This document shows positions 19,156-28,233 of a stretch of DNA of 64,000 nucleotides, one piece after another. Made by a program: the position numbers and the translations under genes. Every line of letters begins with the position of its first letter. Position 1 is the stretch's first letter. The DNA comes from Streptomyces sp. NBC_00576 (GTDB lineage Bacteria; Actinomycetota; Actinomycetes; Streptomycetales; Streptomycetaceae): contig NZ_CP107780.1 of the NCBI RefSeq assembly GCF_036345175.1, positions 1,612,001-1,676,000 on the forward strand, read 5' to 3'. The notes beneath the pieces are model-generated. The model was given only the letters and a program-made list of their open reading frames with translations, did no database searches and was not told where the DNA came from.

Positions 19156-19172
19156 TAAAAGTCAGACTTTTA
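19156..19172. promoter_or_regulatory. Perfect 17-bp palindrome in the araC-tkt intergenic region
   Basis: TAAAAGTCAGACTTTTA has two perfect 8-bp arms around a central A, in an AT-rich patch of an otherwise GC-rich region, 52 bases before tkt. Such symmetry suggests a dimeric regulator rather than the direct repeats usual for AraC proteins, so another factor may bind here. Confidence 0.5.
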
Positions 19173-19224
19173 AGTTTGAACACGTCCGAGCAGTTCATCC
19201 CCCTCTATCGAGGACTTCTTGAAG

Positions 19225-21318
19225 ATGAGTACGCAGACATCCGACAGCCTTCAGTGGACCGATCTCGACCAGCGTGCCGTCGACACGGCCCGCATACTCG
19301 CGGCCGATGCCGTACAGAAGGTCGGCAACGGCCACCCCGGCACCGCGATGAGCCTGGCCCCCGCCGCGTACACGATCTTTCAGAAGGTGATGCGACACGA
19401 CCCCGCGGACCCCGAGTGGACGGGCCGTGACCGCTTCGTCCTCTCCCCCGGCCACACCTCGCTGACCCTGTACACCCAGTTGTTCCTGTCCGGGTACGAG
19501 CTGGAGCTGGACGACCTCAAGGCGTTCCGCACGCACGGTTCGAAGACACCGGGCCACCCCGAGTACGGCCACACGGCCGGCGTCGAGACCACCACCGGCC
19601 CGCTCGGGCAGGGCGTCGCCAACGCGGTCGGCATGGCGATGGCCGCCCGCTACGAGCGCGGCCTCTTCGACCCCGAGGCGCCGGAGGGCGAGTCGCCCTT
19701 CGACCACACCGTCTGGGGCATCGTCTCGGACGGCGACCTGGAGGAGGGCATCTCCGCCGAGGCCTCCTCACTGGCCGGCCACCAGAAGCTCGGCAACCTC
19801 GTCTTCGTCTACGACGACAACCACATCTCCATCGAGGGCGACACGGCGACGGCGTTCTCCGAGGACGTGCTGAAGCGGTACGAGGCGTACGGCTGGCACG
19901 TGCAGCGGATCGAGCCCGAACTCGGCGGCGACATCGACGTACGCGCGCTGTACACGGCGCTCAGGGAGGCGCGGGCCGAGACGGCGCGCCCCTCGATCAT
20001 CGCGATGCGCACGATCATCGCCTGGCCCGCCCCGAACGCCCAGAACACCGAGGCCGCTCACGGCTCCGCCCTCGGCGCCGACGAGATCGCGGCCACCAAG
20101 CGACTCCTCGGCTTCGACCCGGAGCAGACCTTCGAGGTCGCAGACGTAGTCCTCGCCCACGCCCGCCAGGCCCTCGACCGGGGCGCGGAGGCACACGCGG
20201 CCTGGGACAAGCGGCTCGCCGAGTGGCGCACCGCGCAGCCCGAGCGGGCAAAGCTGTTCGACCGGGTCGTGGCAGGTCAGCTGCCCGAGGGCTGGGAGGA
20301 CGCCCTCCCGGTGTTCGAGGAGGGCGCGTCCGTCGCCACCCGCGCGGCCTCCGGCAAGGTGCTCCAGGCCCTGGGCCCGGTCCTGCCCGAACTGTGGGGC
20401 GGCTCCGCCGACCTGGCCGGCTCGAACAACACGACCATCGACAAGACATCCTCCTTCCTCCCCAAGGGCAACCCGCTGCCGGAGGCGGACCCTTACGGCC
20501 GTACCGTCCACTTCGGTATCCGCGAGCACTCGATGGCCGCCGAGATGAACGGCATCGCCCTGCACGGCAACACCCGTATCTACGGCGGCACCTTCCTGGT
20601 CTTCTCCGACTACATGCGTAACGCCGTACGCCTGTCGGCGCTGATGCAACTGCCGGTGACGTACGTGTGGACGCACGACTCCATCGGCCTCGGTGAGGAC
20701 GGCCCCACCCACCAGCCGGTCGAACACCTGGCCTCCCTGCGCGCCATCCCGGGCCTGAACATCGTGCGCCCGGCCGACGCCAACGAGACGTCCGTCGCCT
20801 GGGCCGAGATCCTCAAGCGGCACGCCACGAACCCGGCCCCGCACGGCCTCGCGCTCACCCGGCAGGGTGTACCGACGTACGCCAGGAACGAGGACGCCGC
20901 GAAGGGCGGTTACGTCCTGCGGGACGCCTCCACCGGCACCCCGGACGTCGTCCTGATCGCCACCGGCTCCGAGGTCCAGCTCGCTGTCGCCGCACGTGAG
21001 GCGCTGGAGTCTGAGGGTGTGGGTACGCGGGTGGTGTCGATGCCGTCCGTGGAGTGGTTCGAGGAGCAGTCGGCCGAGTACCGCGCGAGTGTCCTTCCGC
21101 CGTCCGTGAAGGCACGCGTGGCGGTCGAGGCGGGCATCGGTCTGACCTGGTACCGCTACGTCGGTGACGCAGGACGCATCGTCTCCCTCGAACACTTCGG
21201 CGCCTCCGCCGACGCCAAGACCCTGTTCGCCGAGTACGGCTTCACCGCCGAGAACGTGGCCGAGGCCGCGCGGGCCGCGCTCAATTCAACTACCGGCCTC
21301 TCCGCCGCCCGCGGTTGA
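19225..21318 (+). CDS. tkt: Transketolase
   Basis: 697 residues, full length. The thiamine diphosphate domain shows GNGHPGTAMSLAP and the motif SDGDLEEGISAEASSLAG. The central pyrimidine domain has GIREHSMAAEMNGIAL and the C-terminal domain is complete. It transfers C2 units between pentose, triose, tetrose and hexose phosphates in the cytoplasm. ATG 19225 is preferred over TTG 19219 because AGGA at 19211 is 10 bases upstream. It is the first gene of a seven-gene operon. Confidence 0.97.
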   Translation: MSTQTSDSLQWTDLDQRAVDTARILAADAVQKVGNGHPGTAMSLAPAAYTIFQKVMRHDPADPEWTGRDRFVLSPGHTSLTLYTQLFLSGYELELDDLKAFRTHGSKTPGHPEYGHTAGVETTTGPLGQGVANAVGMAMAARYERGLFDPEAPEGESPFDHTVWGIVSDGDLEEGISAEASSLAGHQKLGNLVFVYDDNHISIEGDTATAFSEDVLKRYEAYGWHVQRIEPELGGDIDVRALYTALREARAETARPSIIAMRTIIAWPAPNAQNTEAAHGSALGADEIAATKRLLGFDPEQTFEVADVVLAHARQALDRGAEAHAAWDKRLAEWRTAQPERAKLFDRVVAGQLPEGWEDALPVFEEGASVATRAASGKVLQALGPVLPELWGGSADLAGSNNTTIDKTSSFLPKGNPLPEADPYGRTVHFGIREHSMAAEMNGIALHGNTRIYGGTFLVFSDYMRNAVRLSALMQLPVTYVWTHDSIGLGEDGPTHQPVEHLASLRAIPGLNIVRPADANETSVAWAEILKRHATNPAPHGLALTRQGVPTYARNEDAAKGGYVLRDASTGTPDVVLIATGSEVQLAVAAREALESEGVGTRVVSMPSVEWFEEQSAEYRASVLPPSVKARVAVEAGIGLTWYRYVGDAGRIVSLEHFGASADAKTLFAEYGFTAENVAEAARAALNSTTGLSAARG

Positions 21319-21337
21319 TCCGAACGCCAGAAAGAAG

Positions 21338-22486
21338 ATGATCACAGTGACCACCGAAACAACCACCACCGCGGGAACACTCAAGCGCCTCTCCGACGAG
21401 GGCGTCTCGATCTGGCTGGACGACCTCTCCCGGGGGCGCATCACCTCCGGCAACCTCGCCGAACTCGTCGACACCAAGCACGTGGTCGGCGTGACCACGA
21501 ACCCCTCGATCTTCCAGGCAGCCATCGGCTCCGGCGAGGGGTACGAGGAGCAGCTCGCCGACCTGGCCGTGCGCGGCGTCACGGTCGACGAGGCCGTACG
21601 GATGATGACCACCGCCGACGTACGGGCCGCCGCCGACATCCTGCGCCCGGTGTACGACGCCACGGCGGGCCGGGACGGCCGCGTCTCGATCGAGGTCGAC
21701 CCGCGTCTCGCCCACGAGACGGCGGCGACGATCGCCGAGGCCAAACAGCTGGCCTGGCTGGTCGACCGGCCCAACGTGATGATCAAGATCCCGGCGACGC
21801 GGGCGGGCCTGCCTGCGATCACCGAGGTCATCGGCCTCGGGATCAGCGTCAACGTCACGCTGATCTTCTCCCTGGAGCGCTACCGCGAGGTCATGACCGC
21901 CTATCTGGCCGGCCTGGAGAAGGCACAGGCCGCGGGTATCGACCTGGCGACCATCCACTCCGTCGCCTCCTTCTTCGTCTCCCGCGTCGACTCCGAGATC
22001 GACAAGCGCCTGACGGTGCTCGGCACGAACGAGGCCCTCGCACTCAAAGGCAGGGCGGCGCTGGCCAATGCGCGACTCGCGTACGAGGCGTACGAGGAGG
22101 TCTTCGAGGGCGACCGCTGGACCGCCCTGGGCGGCGCCCACGCCAACAAGCAGCGTCCGCTGTGGGCCTCGACCGGAGTGAAGGACCCCGCGTACAAGGA
22201 CACCCTGTACGTCGACGAGCTGGTCGCGCCCGGCACCGTCAACACGATGCCCGAGGCCACCCTCGACGCGACTGCCGACCACGGCGACATCCACGGCGAC
22301 GCGGTGAGCGGCGGTTACGCCCAGGCCCGCGCCGATCTCGCGGCCGTCGAGGGGCTCGGGATCTCGTACGACGAGGTCGTGCAGCTGCTGGAGGACGAGG
22401 GCGTCGCGAAGTTCGAGATCGCCTGGAACGACCTGCTGAACGCCGTCACGAAGTCGCTGGACAGCAAGGGAGTTGACGGGGAATGA
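21338..22486 (+). CDS. tal: Transaldolase
   Basis: 382 residues, typical of the actinobacterial transaldolase group. WLDDLSRGRITSGNLAEL and GVTTNPSIFQAAI are family signatures, and the Schiff-base Lys is in NVMIKIPATRAG. It transfers a dihydroxyacetone unit between sedoheptulose-7-P and glyceraldehyde-3-P. ATG 21338 lies in a purine-rich context; GTG 21347 is a possible alternative start. It begins 19 bases after tkt, and its stop overlaps the zwf ATG (ATGA). Confidence 0.97.
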   Translation: MITVTTETTTTAGTLKRLSDEGVSIWLDDLSRGRITSGNLAELVDTKHVVGVTTNPSIFQAAIGSGEGYEEQLADLAVRGVTVDEAVRMMTTADVRAAADILRPVYDATAGRDGRVSIEVDPRLAHETAATIAEAKQLAWLVDRPNVMIKIPATRAGLPAITEVIGLGISVNVTLIFSLERYREVMTAYLAGLEKAQAAGIDLATIHSVASFFVSRVDSEIDKRLTVLGTNEALALKGRAALANARLAYEAYEEVFEGDRWTALGGAHANKQRPLWASTGVKDPAYKDTLYVDELVAPGTVNTMPEATLDATADHGDIHGDAVSGGYAQARADLAAVEGLGISYDEVVQLLEDEGVAKFEIAWNDLLNAVTKSLDSKGVDGE

Positions 22487-24060
22487 GCGACGAATCGACC
22501 CTGACGGCGGACTTCGAAGGGGACCTCGGCAGCGAGGGCGAGTGGAACAACCCGCTGCGCGACCCCGGCGACCGCCGTCTCCCCCTGATCGCGGGCCCGT
22601 CAGGGCTCGTCATCTTCGGGGTGACCGGTGACCTGTCCCGCAAGAAGCTGATGCCGGCCGTCTACGACCTGGCCAACCGGGGCCTGCTCCCGCCGGGCTT
22701 CTCACTCGTCGGGTTCGCCCGCCGGGACTGGGAGGACGAGGACTTCGCACAGATCGTCCACGACTCGGTGCGCGAACACGCCCGTACGGAGTTCCGCGAG
22801 GAGGTCTGGCAGCAGCTCGCGGAGGGGATGCGGTTCATCCCCGGCGACTTCGACGACGACGCGGCGTTCAAGCAGTTGCGCGCGGCCGTCGAGGAGCTGG
22901 ACGCGTCCCGGGGTACGAGTGGCAACTACGCCTTCTACCTCTCCGTACCGCCGAAGTTCTTCCCCAAGGTCGTCCAGCAGCTGAAGAAGCACGGGCTGGC
23001 GAACGCGCCTGAAGGTTCCTGGCGGCGCGGGGTGATCGAGAAGCCGTTCGGGCACAACCTGAAGAGCGCGCGTGAGCTGAACCGCGTCCTGCACGATGTG
23101 TTCGACCCGGAGCAGGTCTTCCGGATCGACCACTACCTGGGGAAGGAGACCGTCCAGAACATCCTGGCGCTCCGTTTCGCCAACCAGATGTACGAGCCGA
23201 TCTGGAACCGGTCGTATGTCGACCACGTCCAGATCACGATGGCCGAGGACATCGGTATCGGCGGCCGGGCCGGCTACTACGACGGCATCGGGTCGGCGCG
23301 CGATGTGATCCAGAATCATCTGCTCCAGCTGATGGCCCTGACGGCCATGGAGGAGCCGATCGCCTTCGACGCCGAATCGCTGCTGACCGAGAAGCTCAAG
23401 GTCCTGAAGTCGGTGAAGTTGCCCGAACACCTGGGCGAGCACACCGTGCGCGGACAGTACGCGGCGGGCTGGCAGGGCGGCGAGCAGGTGTCCGGCTACC
23501 TCGAAGAGGACGGCATCGACCCGCAGTCCAGCACGGACACGTACGCGGCCGTCAAGCTGGAGGTCGACAACCGCCGTTGGGCGGGCGTCCCCTTCTATCT
23601 GCGGACCGGCAAGCGGCTCGGGCGGCGTGTCACGGAGATCGCGGTCGTCTTCCAGCGCGCCCCGCACTCGCCGTTCGACTCGACGGCCACGGAGGAGCTC
23701 GGCGCCAACGCGATCGTCATCCGCGTCCAGCCCGACGAGGGCATGACCGTGCGCTTCGGTTCCAAGGTCCCGGGTACCTCGATGGAGATCAGGGACGTCA
23801 CGATGGACTTCGCCTACGGCGAGTCCTTCACGGAGTCCAGCCCGGAGGCGTACGAACGGCTCATCCTGGACGTCCTGCTCGGCGACGCCAATTTGTTCCC
23901 CCGTCACCAGGAAGTGGAAGAGTCCTGGAAGATCCTCGACCCGATCGAGGAGTACTGGGGCACGCACGGCAGGCCCGCGCAGTACTCCTCGGGCAGTTGG
24001 GGCCCGGAGGAAGCCGACGAGATGCTCGCACGAGACGGACGGAGCTGGCGCAGGCCATGA
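22483..24060 (+). CDS. zwf: Glucose-6-phosphate 1-dehydrogenase
   Basis: 525 residues. The NADP-binding motif GVTGDLSRKKLMPAVYDL and the substrate/catalytic signature RIDHYLGKETVQN (His acts as general base) are present. It oxidises glucose-6-phosphate to 6-phosphogluconolactone and generates NADPH. The ATG overlaps the tal stop and its TGA overlaps the opcA ATG, so three genes are translationally chained. No 6-phosphogluconolactonase gene (pgl) is in the operon, which also occurs in other Streptomyces. Confidence 0.97.
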   Translation: MSDESTLTADFEGDLGSEGEWNNPLRDPGDRRLPLIAGPSGLVIFGVTGDLSRKKLMPAVYDLANRGLLPPGFSLVGFARRDWEDEDFAQIVHDSVREHARTEFREEVWQQLAEGMRFIPGDFDDDAAFKQLRAAVEELDASRGTSGNYAFYLSVPPKFFPKVVQQLKKHGLANAPEGSWRRGVIEKPFGHNLKSARELNRVLHDVFDPEQVFRIDHYLGKETVQNILALRFANQMYEPIWNRSYVDHVQITMAEDIGIGGRAGYYDGIGSARDVIQNHLLQLMALTAMEEPIAFDAESLLTEKLKVLKSVKLPEHLGEHTVRGQYAAGWQGGEQVSGYLEEDGIDPQSSTDTYAAVKLEVDNRRWAGVPFYLRTGKRLGRRVTEIAVVFQRAPHSPFDSTATEELGANAIVIRVQPDEGMTVRFGSKVPGTSMEIRDVTMDFAYGESFTESSPEAYERLILDVLLGDANLFPRHQEVEESWKILDPIEEYWGTHGRPAQYSSGSWGPEEADEMLARDGRSWRRP

Positions 24061-24992
24061 AAATCGACCTCACCGACACCACGGCAAGCAAAATCAACAA
24101 GGCACTGGTGAAGGGGCGGCGCGCCATCGGCACCCCTGCCGTGGGCATGGTCCTGACGATGGTGATCGTCACGGACGAGGAGAACGCCTACGACTCGATC
24201 AAGGCGGCCGAGGATGCCTCGCACGAGCATCCCGCGCGCACCCTGGTCGTCATCAAGCGGCACGCCCGCAGCCCGCGCGACCGCACCAAGTCCCACCTCG
24301 ACGCCGAAGTACGGGTGGGCGCGGACGCCGGCACCGGCGAGACGGTCATTCTGCGGACGTACGGCGAGGTGTCCGACCACGCCGACTCGGTGGTCCTGCC
24401 GCTGCTGCTGCCGGACGCGCCGGTCGTCGTCTGGTGGCCGGTGGACGCCCCCGAGGTGCCCGCCAAGGACCCGCTGGGCGCGCTGGCCCAGCGCAGGATC
24501 ACCGACATGTACGCGGTCGAGAAGCCGCTCATCGCCCTGGAGGCCCGGGTGCGCTCGTACGCGCCCGGCGACACCGACCTGGCGTGGACGCGTCTCACCC
24601 CGTGGCGCTCGATGCTGGCCGCGGCCCTCGACCAGGCCCGCACGAAGATCATCTCGGCGGCCGTCGAGAGCGAGGCCGACAACCCGAGCGCCGAACTGCT
24701 GGCCCGCTGGCTCGGCGCCCGCCTGGAGGTGAAGGTCGACCGCGTCGTCACCGCGGGGCCGGTCGTCACGGCCGTCCGCCTCGGCACCGACAAGGGCGAG
24801 ATCGTCATCGACCGCCCCGAGGGCCCGCTCGCCACGCTCACCCTGCCGGGCCAGCCCTCCCGCACGCTCGCGCTGAAGGTGCGCCCCACCTCCGAACTCA
24901 TCGCCGAGGAACTGCGCCGCCTCGACGCCGACGAGATGTACGCGGTCGCCCTGCGGGGCGACGGCACCAAGGAGACCCCCCGCCATGTCTGA
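24057..24992 (+). CDS. opcA: Glucose-6-phosphate dehydrogenase assembly protein OpcA
   Basis: 311 residues. The family signature WWPVDAPEVPAKDPLGALAQRRITD is present in the middle of the protein (about 125-150). OpcA binds and activates glucose-6-phosphate dehydrogenase in cyanobacteria and actinobacteria, which fits its ATGA overlap with zwf. It overlaps the pgi start by 8 bases. Confidence 0.96.
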   Translation: MKIDLTDTTASKINKALVKGRRAIGTPAVGMVLTMVIVTDEENAYDSIKAAEDASHEHPARTLVVIKRHARSPRDRTKSHLDAEVRVGADAGTGETVILRTYGEVSDHADSVVLPLLLPDAPVVVWWPVDAPEVPAKDPLGALAQRRITDMYAVEKPLIALEARVRSYAPGDTDLAWTRLTPWRSMLAAALDQARTKIISAAVESEADNPSAELLARWLGARLEVKVDRVVTAGPVVTAVRLGTDKGEIVIDRPEGPLATLTLPGQPSRTLALKVRPTSELIAEELRRLDADEMYAVALRGDGTKETPRHV

Positions 24993-26646
24993 CTCCCCCA
25001 AGCTCACTCTGCGCCCCGAGTGGACCGCACTGGAGGACCACCGCGCCGGTGCTCTCTCCGAGCCGCAGTTGCGTGAGCTGTTCGCCGCCGATCCCGGGCG
25101 CGCGGAGCGGTACGTCGTGCGGGTGGGTGACCTGCACATCGACTACTCCAAGCAGCTGATCACGGACGAGACCCTCGCCCTCCTCCAGGAACTCGCCACC
25201 GCCACCGATGTGTTCGGGCTGCGGGACGCCACGTTCCGGGGCGAGAGGATCAACATCACCGAGGACCGTGCGGTGCTGCACACCGCGCTGCGGGCACCGC
25301 GGGACGCGGTGATCGAGGTCGACGGGGAGAACGTCGTACCGGCCGTGCACGCGGTCCTGGACAGGATGGCCGGCTTCGCGGACCGGGTGCGGTCCGGTGA
25401 GTGGACCGGGTACACCGGTCGGCGTATCAAGAACGTCGTCAACATCGGCATCGGCGGCTCGGACCTCGGTCCCGCGATGGCGTACGAGGCGCTGCGGGCG
25501 TTCACGGCACGGGAGTTGACGTTCCGGTTCGTGTCGAACGTCGACGGTGCGGATCTGCACGAGGCGGTGCGGGACCTGGATCCGGCGGAGACGCTGTTCA
25601 TCGTCGCGTCGAAGACGTTCACGACGATCGAGACGATCACGAACGCGACCTCGGCCCGTTCCTGGCTCCTTGCGGGTCTGGGCGGCGACGACAAGGCGGT
25701 CGCCAGGCACTTCGTGGCGCTGTCGACGAACTCCGGGAAGGTGTCGGACTTCGGCATCGACACGGACAACATGTTCGAGTTCTGGGACTGGGTCGGCGGA
25801 CGGTACTCGTACGACTCGGCGATCGGGCTGTCACTGATGATCGCGATCGGGCCGGAGCGGTTCCGGGAGATGCTGGACGGCTTCGCGCTGGTCGACGACC
25901 ACTTCCGCACGGCTCCGGCGGAAGCCAACGCACCTTTGCTGCTGGGCCTGTTGGGCATCTGGTACGGGAACTTCTTCGGTGCGCAGTCGCACGCCGTGCT
26001 GCCCTACTCGCACTATCTGTCCAAGTTCACCGCGTACTTGCAGCAGCTGGACATGGAGTCCAACGGCAAGTCGGTCGACCGCGACGGCAACCCGGTGGAG
26101 TGGGAGACCGGGCCGGTCGTGTGGGGCACACCCGGCACGAACGGGCAGCACGCCTACTACCAGTTGATCCACCAGGGGACGAAGCTGATCCCGGCGGACT
26201 TCATCGGCTTCGCCGAGCCGGTCGCCGAGCTGAGCGACGAACTCAAGGGCCAGCACGACCTGTTGATGGCCAACTTCTTCGCGCAGACCCAGGCACTGGC
26301 CTTCGGCAAGACGCCGGAGGAAGTGCGGGCGGAGGGGGTGCCCGAGGAACTGGTCGCCCACAAGACGTTCCGGGGCAACCACCCCACGACGACCGTCCTC
26401 GCGCGTGAGCTGACTCCCTCCGTGCTCGGCCAGTTGATCGCGCTGTACGAGCACAAGGTGTTCGTCCAGGGCGCCGTCTGGAACATCGACTCCTTCGACC
26501 AGTGGGGCGTCGAGCTGGGCAAGGTCCTCGCCAAGCGCGTCGAGCCCGCGCTCACCACGGGTGCCGCCGTCCCCGGCCTCGACTCCTCCACCGCCGCCCT
26601 CGTGGCCACGTACCGCGCTCTTCGTGACGCTCAGGAAGTGAACTGA
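24985..26646 (+). CDS. pgi: Glucose-6-phosphate isomerase
   Basis: 553 residues, the large bacterial form. Signatures are IGGSDLGPAMAYEAL (sugar phosphate binding), GGRYSYDSAIGLSLM, the active-site Glu region and GAVWNIDSFDQWGVELGK near the C-terminus with the catalytic Lys. It interconverts glucose-6-P and fructose-6-P, returning carbon from the non-oxidative branch to the oxidative branch. It overlaps opcA and ends 1 base before gnd. Confidence 0.97.
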   Translation: MSDSPKLTLRPEWTALEDHRAGALSEPQLRELFAADPGRAERYVVRVGDLHIDYSKQLITDETLALLQELATATDVFGLRDATFRGERINITEDRAVLHTALRAPRDAVIEVDGENVVPAVHAVLDRMAGFADRVRSGEWTGYTGRRIKNVVNIGIGGSDLGPAMAYEALRAFTARELTFRFVSNVDGADLHEAVRDLDPAETLFIVASKTFTTIETITNATSARSWLLAGLGGDDKAVARHFVALSTNSGKVSDFGIDTDNMFEFWDWVGGRYSYDSAIGLSLMIAIGPERFREMLDGFALVDDHFRTAPAEANAPLLLGLLGIWYGNFFGAQSHAVLPYSHYLSKFTAYLQQLDMESNGKSVDRDGNPVEWETGPVVWGTPGTNGQHAYYQLIHQGTKLIPADFIGFAEPVAELSDELKGQHDLLMANFFAQTQALAFGKTPEEVRAEGVPEELVAHKTFRGNHPTTTVLARELTPSVLGQLIALYEHKVFVQGAVWNIDSFDQWGVELGKVLAKRVEPALTTGAAVPGLDSSTAALVATYRALRDAQEVN

Positions 26647-26647
26647 C

Positions 26648-27526
26648 ATGCAGATTGGTCTGATCGGTCTCGGCAAGATGGGCGGCAACATGCGCGAGCG
26701 CATCCGCCGTTCCGGCCACACCGTCATCGGCTACGACCGCAACCCCGAGGTCTCCGACGTGAGCAGCCTCGCCGAGCTGGTCGACAAGCTCGAAGCGCCG
26801 CGCGTGGTCTGGGTGATGGTCCCGGCCGGCGCCGCCACCCAGTCCGTCGTCGACGAGCTCGGCGGTCTGCTGGAGGCGAACGACACGGTCGTCGACGGCG
26901 GCAACTCCCGCTGGACGGACGACGAGAAGCACGCCGAGGAACTGGGCACCAAGGGCATCGGCTTCGTCGACGCCGGTGTCTCCGGCGGTGTATGGGGGCT
27001 GCAGAACGGCTACGCCCTGATGGTCGGCGGCGACAAGGAGCACGTCGAGCGGCTCCACCCGATCTTCGAGGCACTGAAGCCCGAGGGCCCGTACGGCTAT
27101 GTCCACGCGGGCAAGGTGGGCGCCGGGCACTTCTCGAAGATGGTCCACAACGGCATCGAGTACGCGATGATGCAGGCCTACGCCGAGGGCTGGGAGCTCC
27201 TGGAGAAGGTCGACTCCGTCACGGATGTGCGCGAGGTCTTCCGGTCCTGGCAGGACGGCACGGTCATCCGCTCCTGGCTCCTCGACCTGGCGGTCAACGC
27301 CCTCGACGAGGACGAGCACCTGGAGCGGCTGCGCGGGTTCGCTCAGGACTCCGGCGAGGGCCGGTGGACGGTCGAGGCGGCCGTCGACAACTCCGTGCCG
27401 CTGCCCGCGATCACGGCCTCCCTCTTCGCCCGGTTCGCGTCCCGGCAGGACGACTCCCCGCAGATGAAGATGATCGCGGCGCTGCGCAACCAGTTCGGCG
27501 GTCACGCCGTCGAGTCCAAGGAGTAG
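26648..27526 (+). CDS. gnd: 6-phosphogluconate dehydrogenase, decarboxylating, short form
   Basis: 292 residues, the compact type (about 300 residues rather than 470) found in actinobacteria and some Gram-positives and often annotated as NAD-preferring. The Rossmann motif is IGLIGLGKMGGNM, the substrate motif DGGNSRW, GVSGGVWGLQNG, and catalytic Lys/Asn in FSKMVHNGIEY. It converts 6-phosphogluconate to ribulose-5-P and CO2. It lies directly after pgi, and the next start codon is 7 bases past its stop. Confidence 0.95.
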   Translation: MQIGLIGLGKMGGNMRERIRRSGHTVIGYDRNPEVSDVSSLAELVDKLEAPRVVWVMVPAGAATQSVVDELGGLLEANDTVVDGGNSRWTDDEKHAEELGTKGIGFVDAGVSGGVWGLQNGYALMVGGDKEHVERLHPIFEALKPEGPYGYVHAGKVGAGHFSKMVHNGIEYAMMQAYAEGWELLEKVDSVTDVREVFRSWQDGTVIRSWLLDLAVNALDEDEHLERLRGFAQDSGEGRWTVEAAVDNSVPLPAITASLFARFASRQDDSPQMKMIAALRNQFGGHAVESKE

Positions 27527-27532
27527 GAACCC

Positions 27533-28132
27533 GTGGGTGACCTTCTTCTGGTCCGCCATGGCGAGACGGAGTGGAGCGCGTCGGGACAGCACACCAGCTG
27601 GACCGACCTGCCCCTCACCCCGCACGGTGAGGAGCAGGCCAAGTCCCTCGCTCCGCTCCTCGCCGGACGGACCTTCGCACGCGTACTGACCAGCCCCCTC
27701 ACCCGCGCGGTGCGCACCGCCGAACTCGCGGGCCTGTCCGGGACGTCGGCCGATCCGGATCTGCACGAGTGGGACTACGGCGGGTACGAGGGTGTGACGA
27801 CCGACGAGATCCATCGCACCCGGCCCGACTGGTACCTGTTCACGGACGGCGTGGCGCCCGGTCCGGAAGGGCACCCGGGCGAGTCGCCCGACGAGGTGGG
27901 CCGGCGCGCGGACCGCGTCCTGGCCCACGTCGAGGACGCTCTCGGGGAGGGTGACGTGGTCCTCGTGGCGCACGGGCACTTCCTGCGCGTGCTGACGGCC
28001 CGCTACCTCGGGCTGCCGCCCTCCTACGGCCGGCTGTTCCAGCTCGCCACGGGCACGGTCAGCACGCTCTCCACGGAGCACGACCGTCCGGTGGTCGCGG
28101 AGTGGAACACCCGCTGGCAGGCGGGGAGTTGA
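27533..28132 (+). CDS. Histidine phosphatase family protein (phosphoglycerate mutase-like)
   Basis: 199 residues. The phosphohistidine motif LLVRHGETEWS is at the N-terminus and the second active-site His in VVLVAHGHFLRVL. It has the 2H-phosphatase fold, and the small size and SGQHTSWTDLPLTPHGEEQA suggest a phosphatase for a small sugar phosphate. The GTG at 27533 uses the GTAGGA formed by the gnd stop region. As the last gene of the pentose phosphate operon it may remove an inhibitory side product such as an erythronate or phosphogluconolactone-type ester; that role is a guess. Confidence 0.85.
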   Translation: MGDLLLVRHGETEWSASGQHTSWTDLPLTPHGEEQAKSLAPLLAGRTFARVLTSPLTRAVRTAELAGLSGTSADPDLHEWDYGGYEGVTTDEIHRTRPDWYLFTDGVAPGPEGHPGESPDEVGRRADRVLAHVEDALGEGDVVLVAHGHFLRVLTARYLGLPPSYGRLFQLATGTVSTLSTEHDRPVVAEWNTRWQAGS

Positions 28133-28165
28133 GCCGCCTGCTGGGCTTGGGCGACTGAAGTGGCG

Positions 28166-28197
28166 ATCGGGTCCGGGGCATTGTCCCCGGACCCGAT
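28166..28197 (+). terminator. Terminator of the pentose phosphate operon
   Basis: A perfect 13-bp stem, ATCGGGTCCGGGG (28166-28178) with CCCCGGACCCGAT (28185-28197), has a 6-base loop, 33 bases after the last gene of the operon. It is one of the strongest hairpins in the window. Confidence 0.85.
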
Positions 28198-28233
28198 TGA
28201 CATGTGTGTCCGAGGCGCGTCAGAGTCCCCCCG

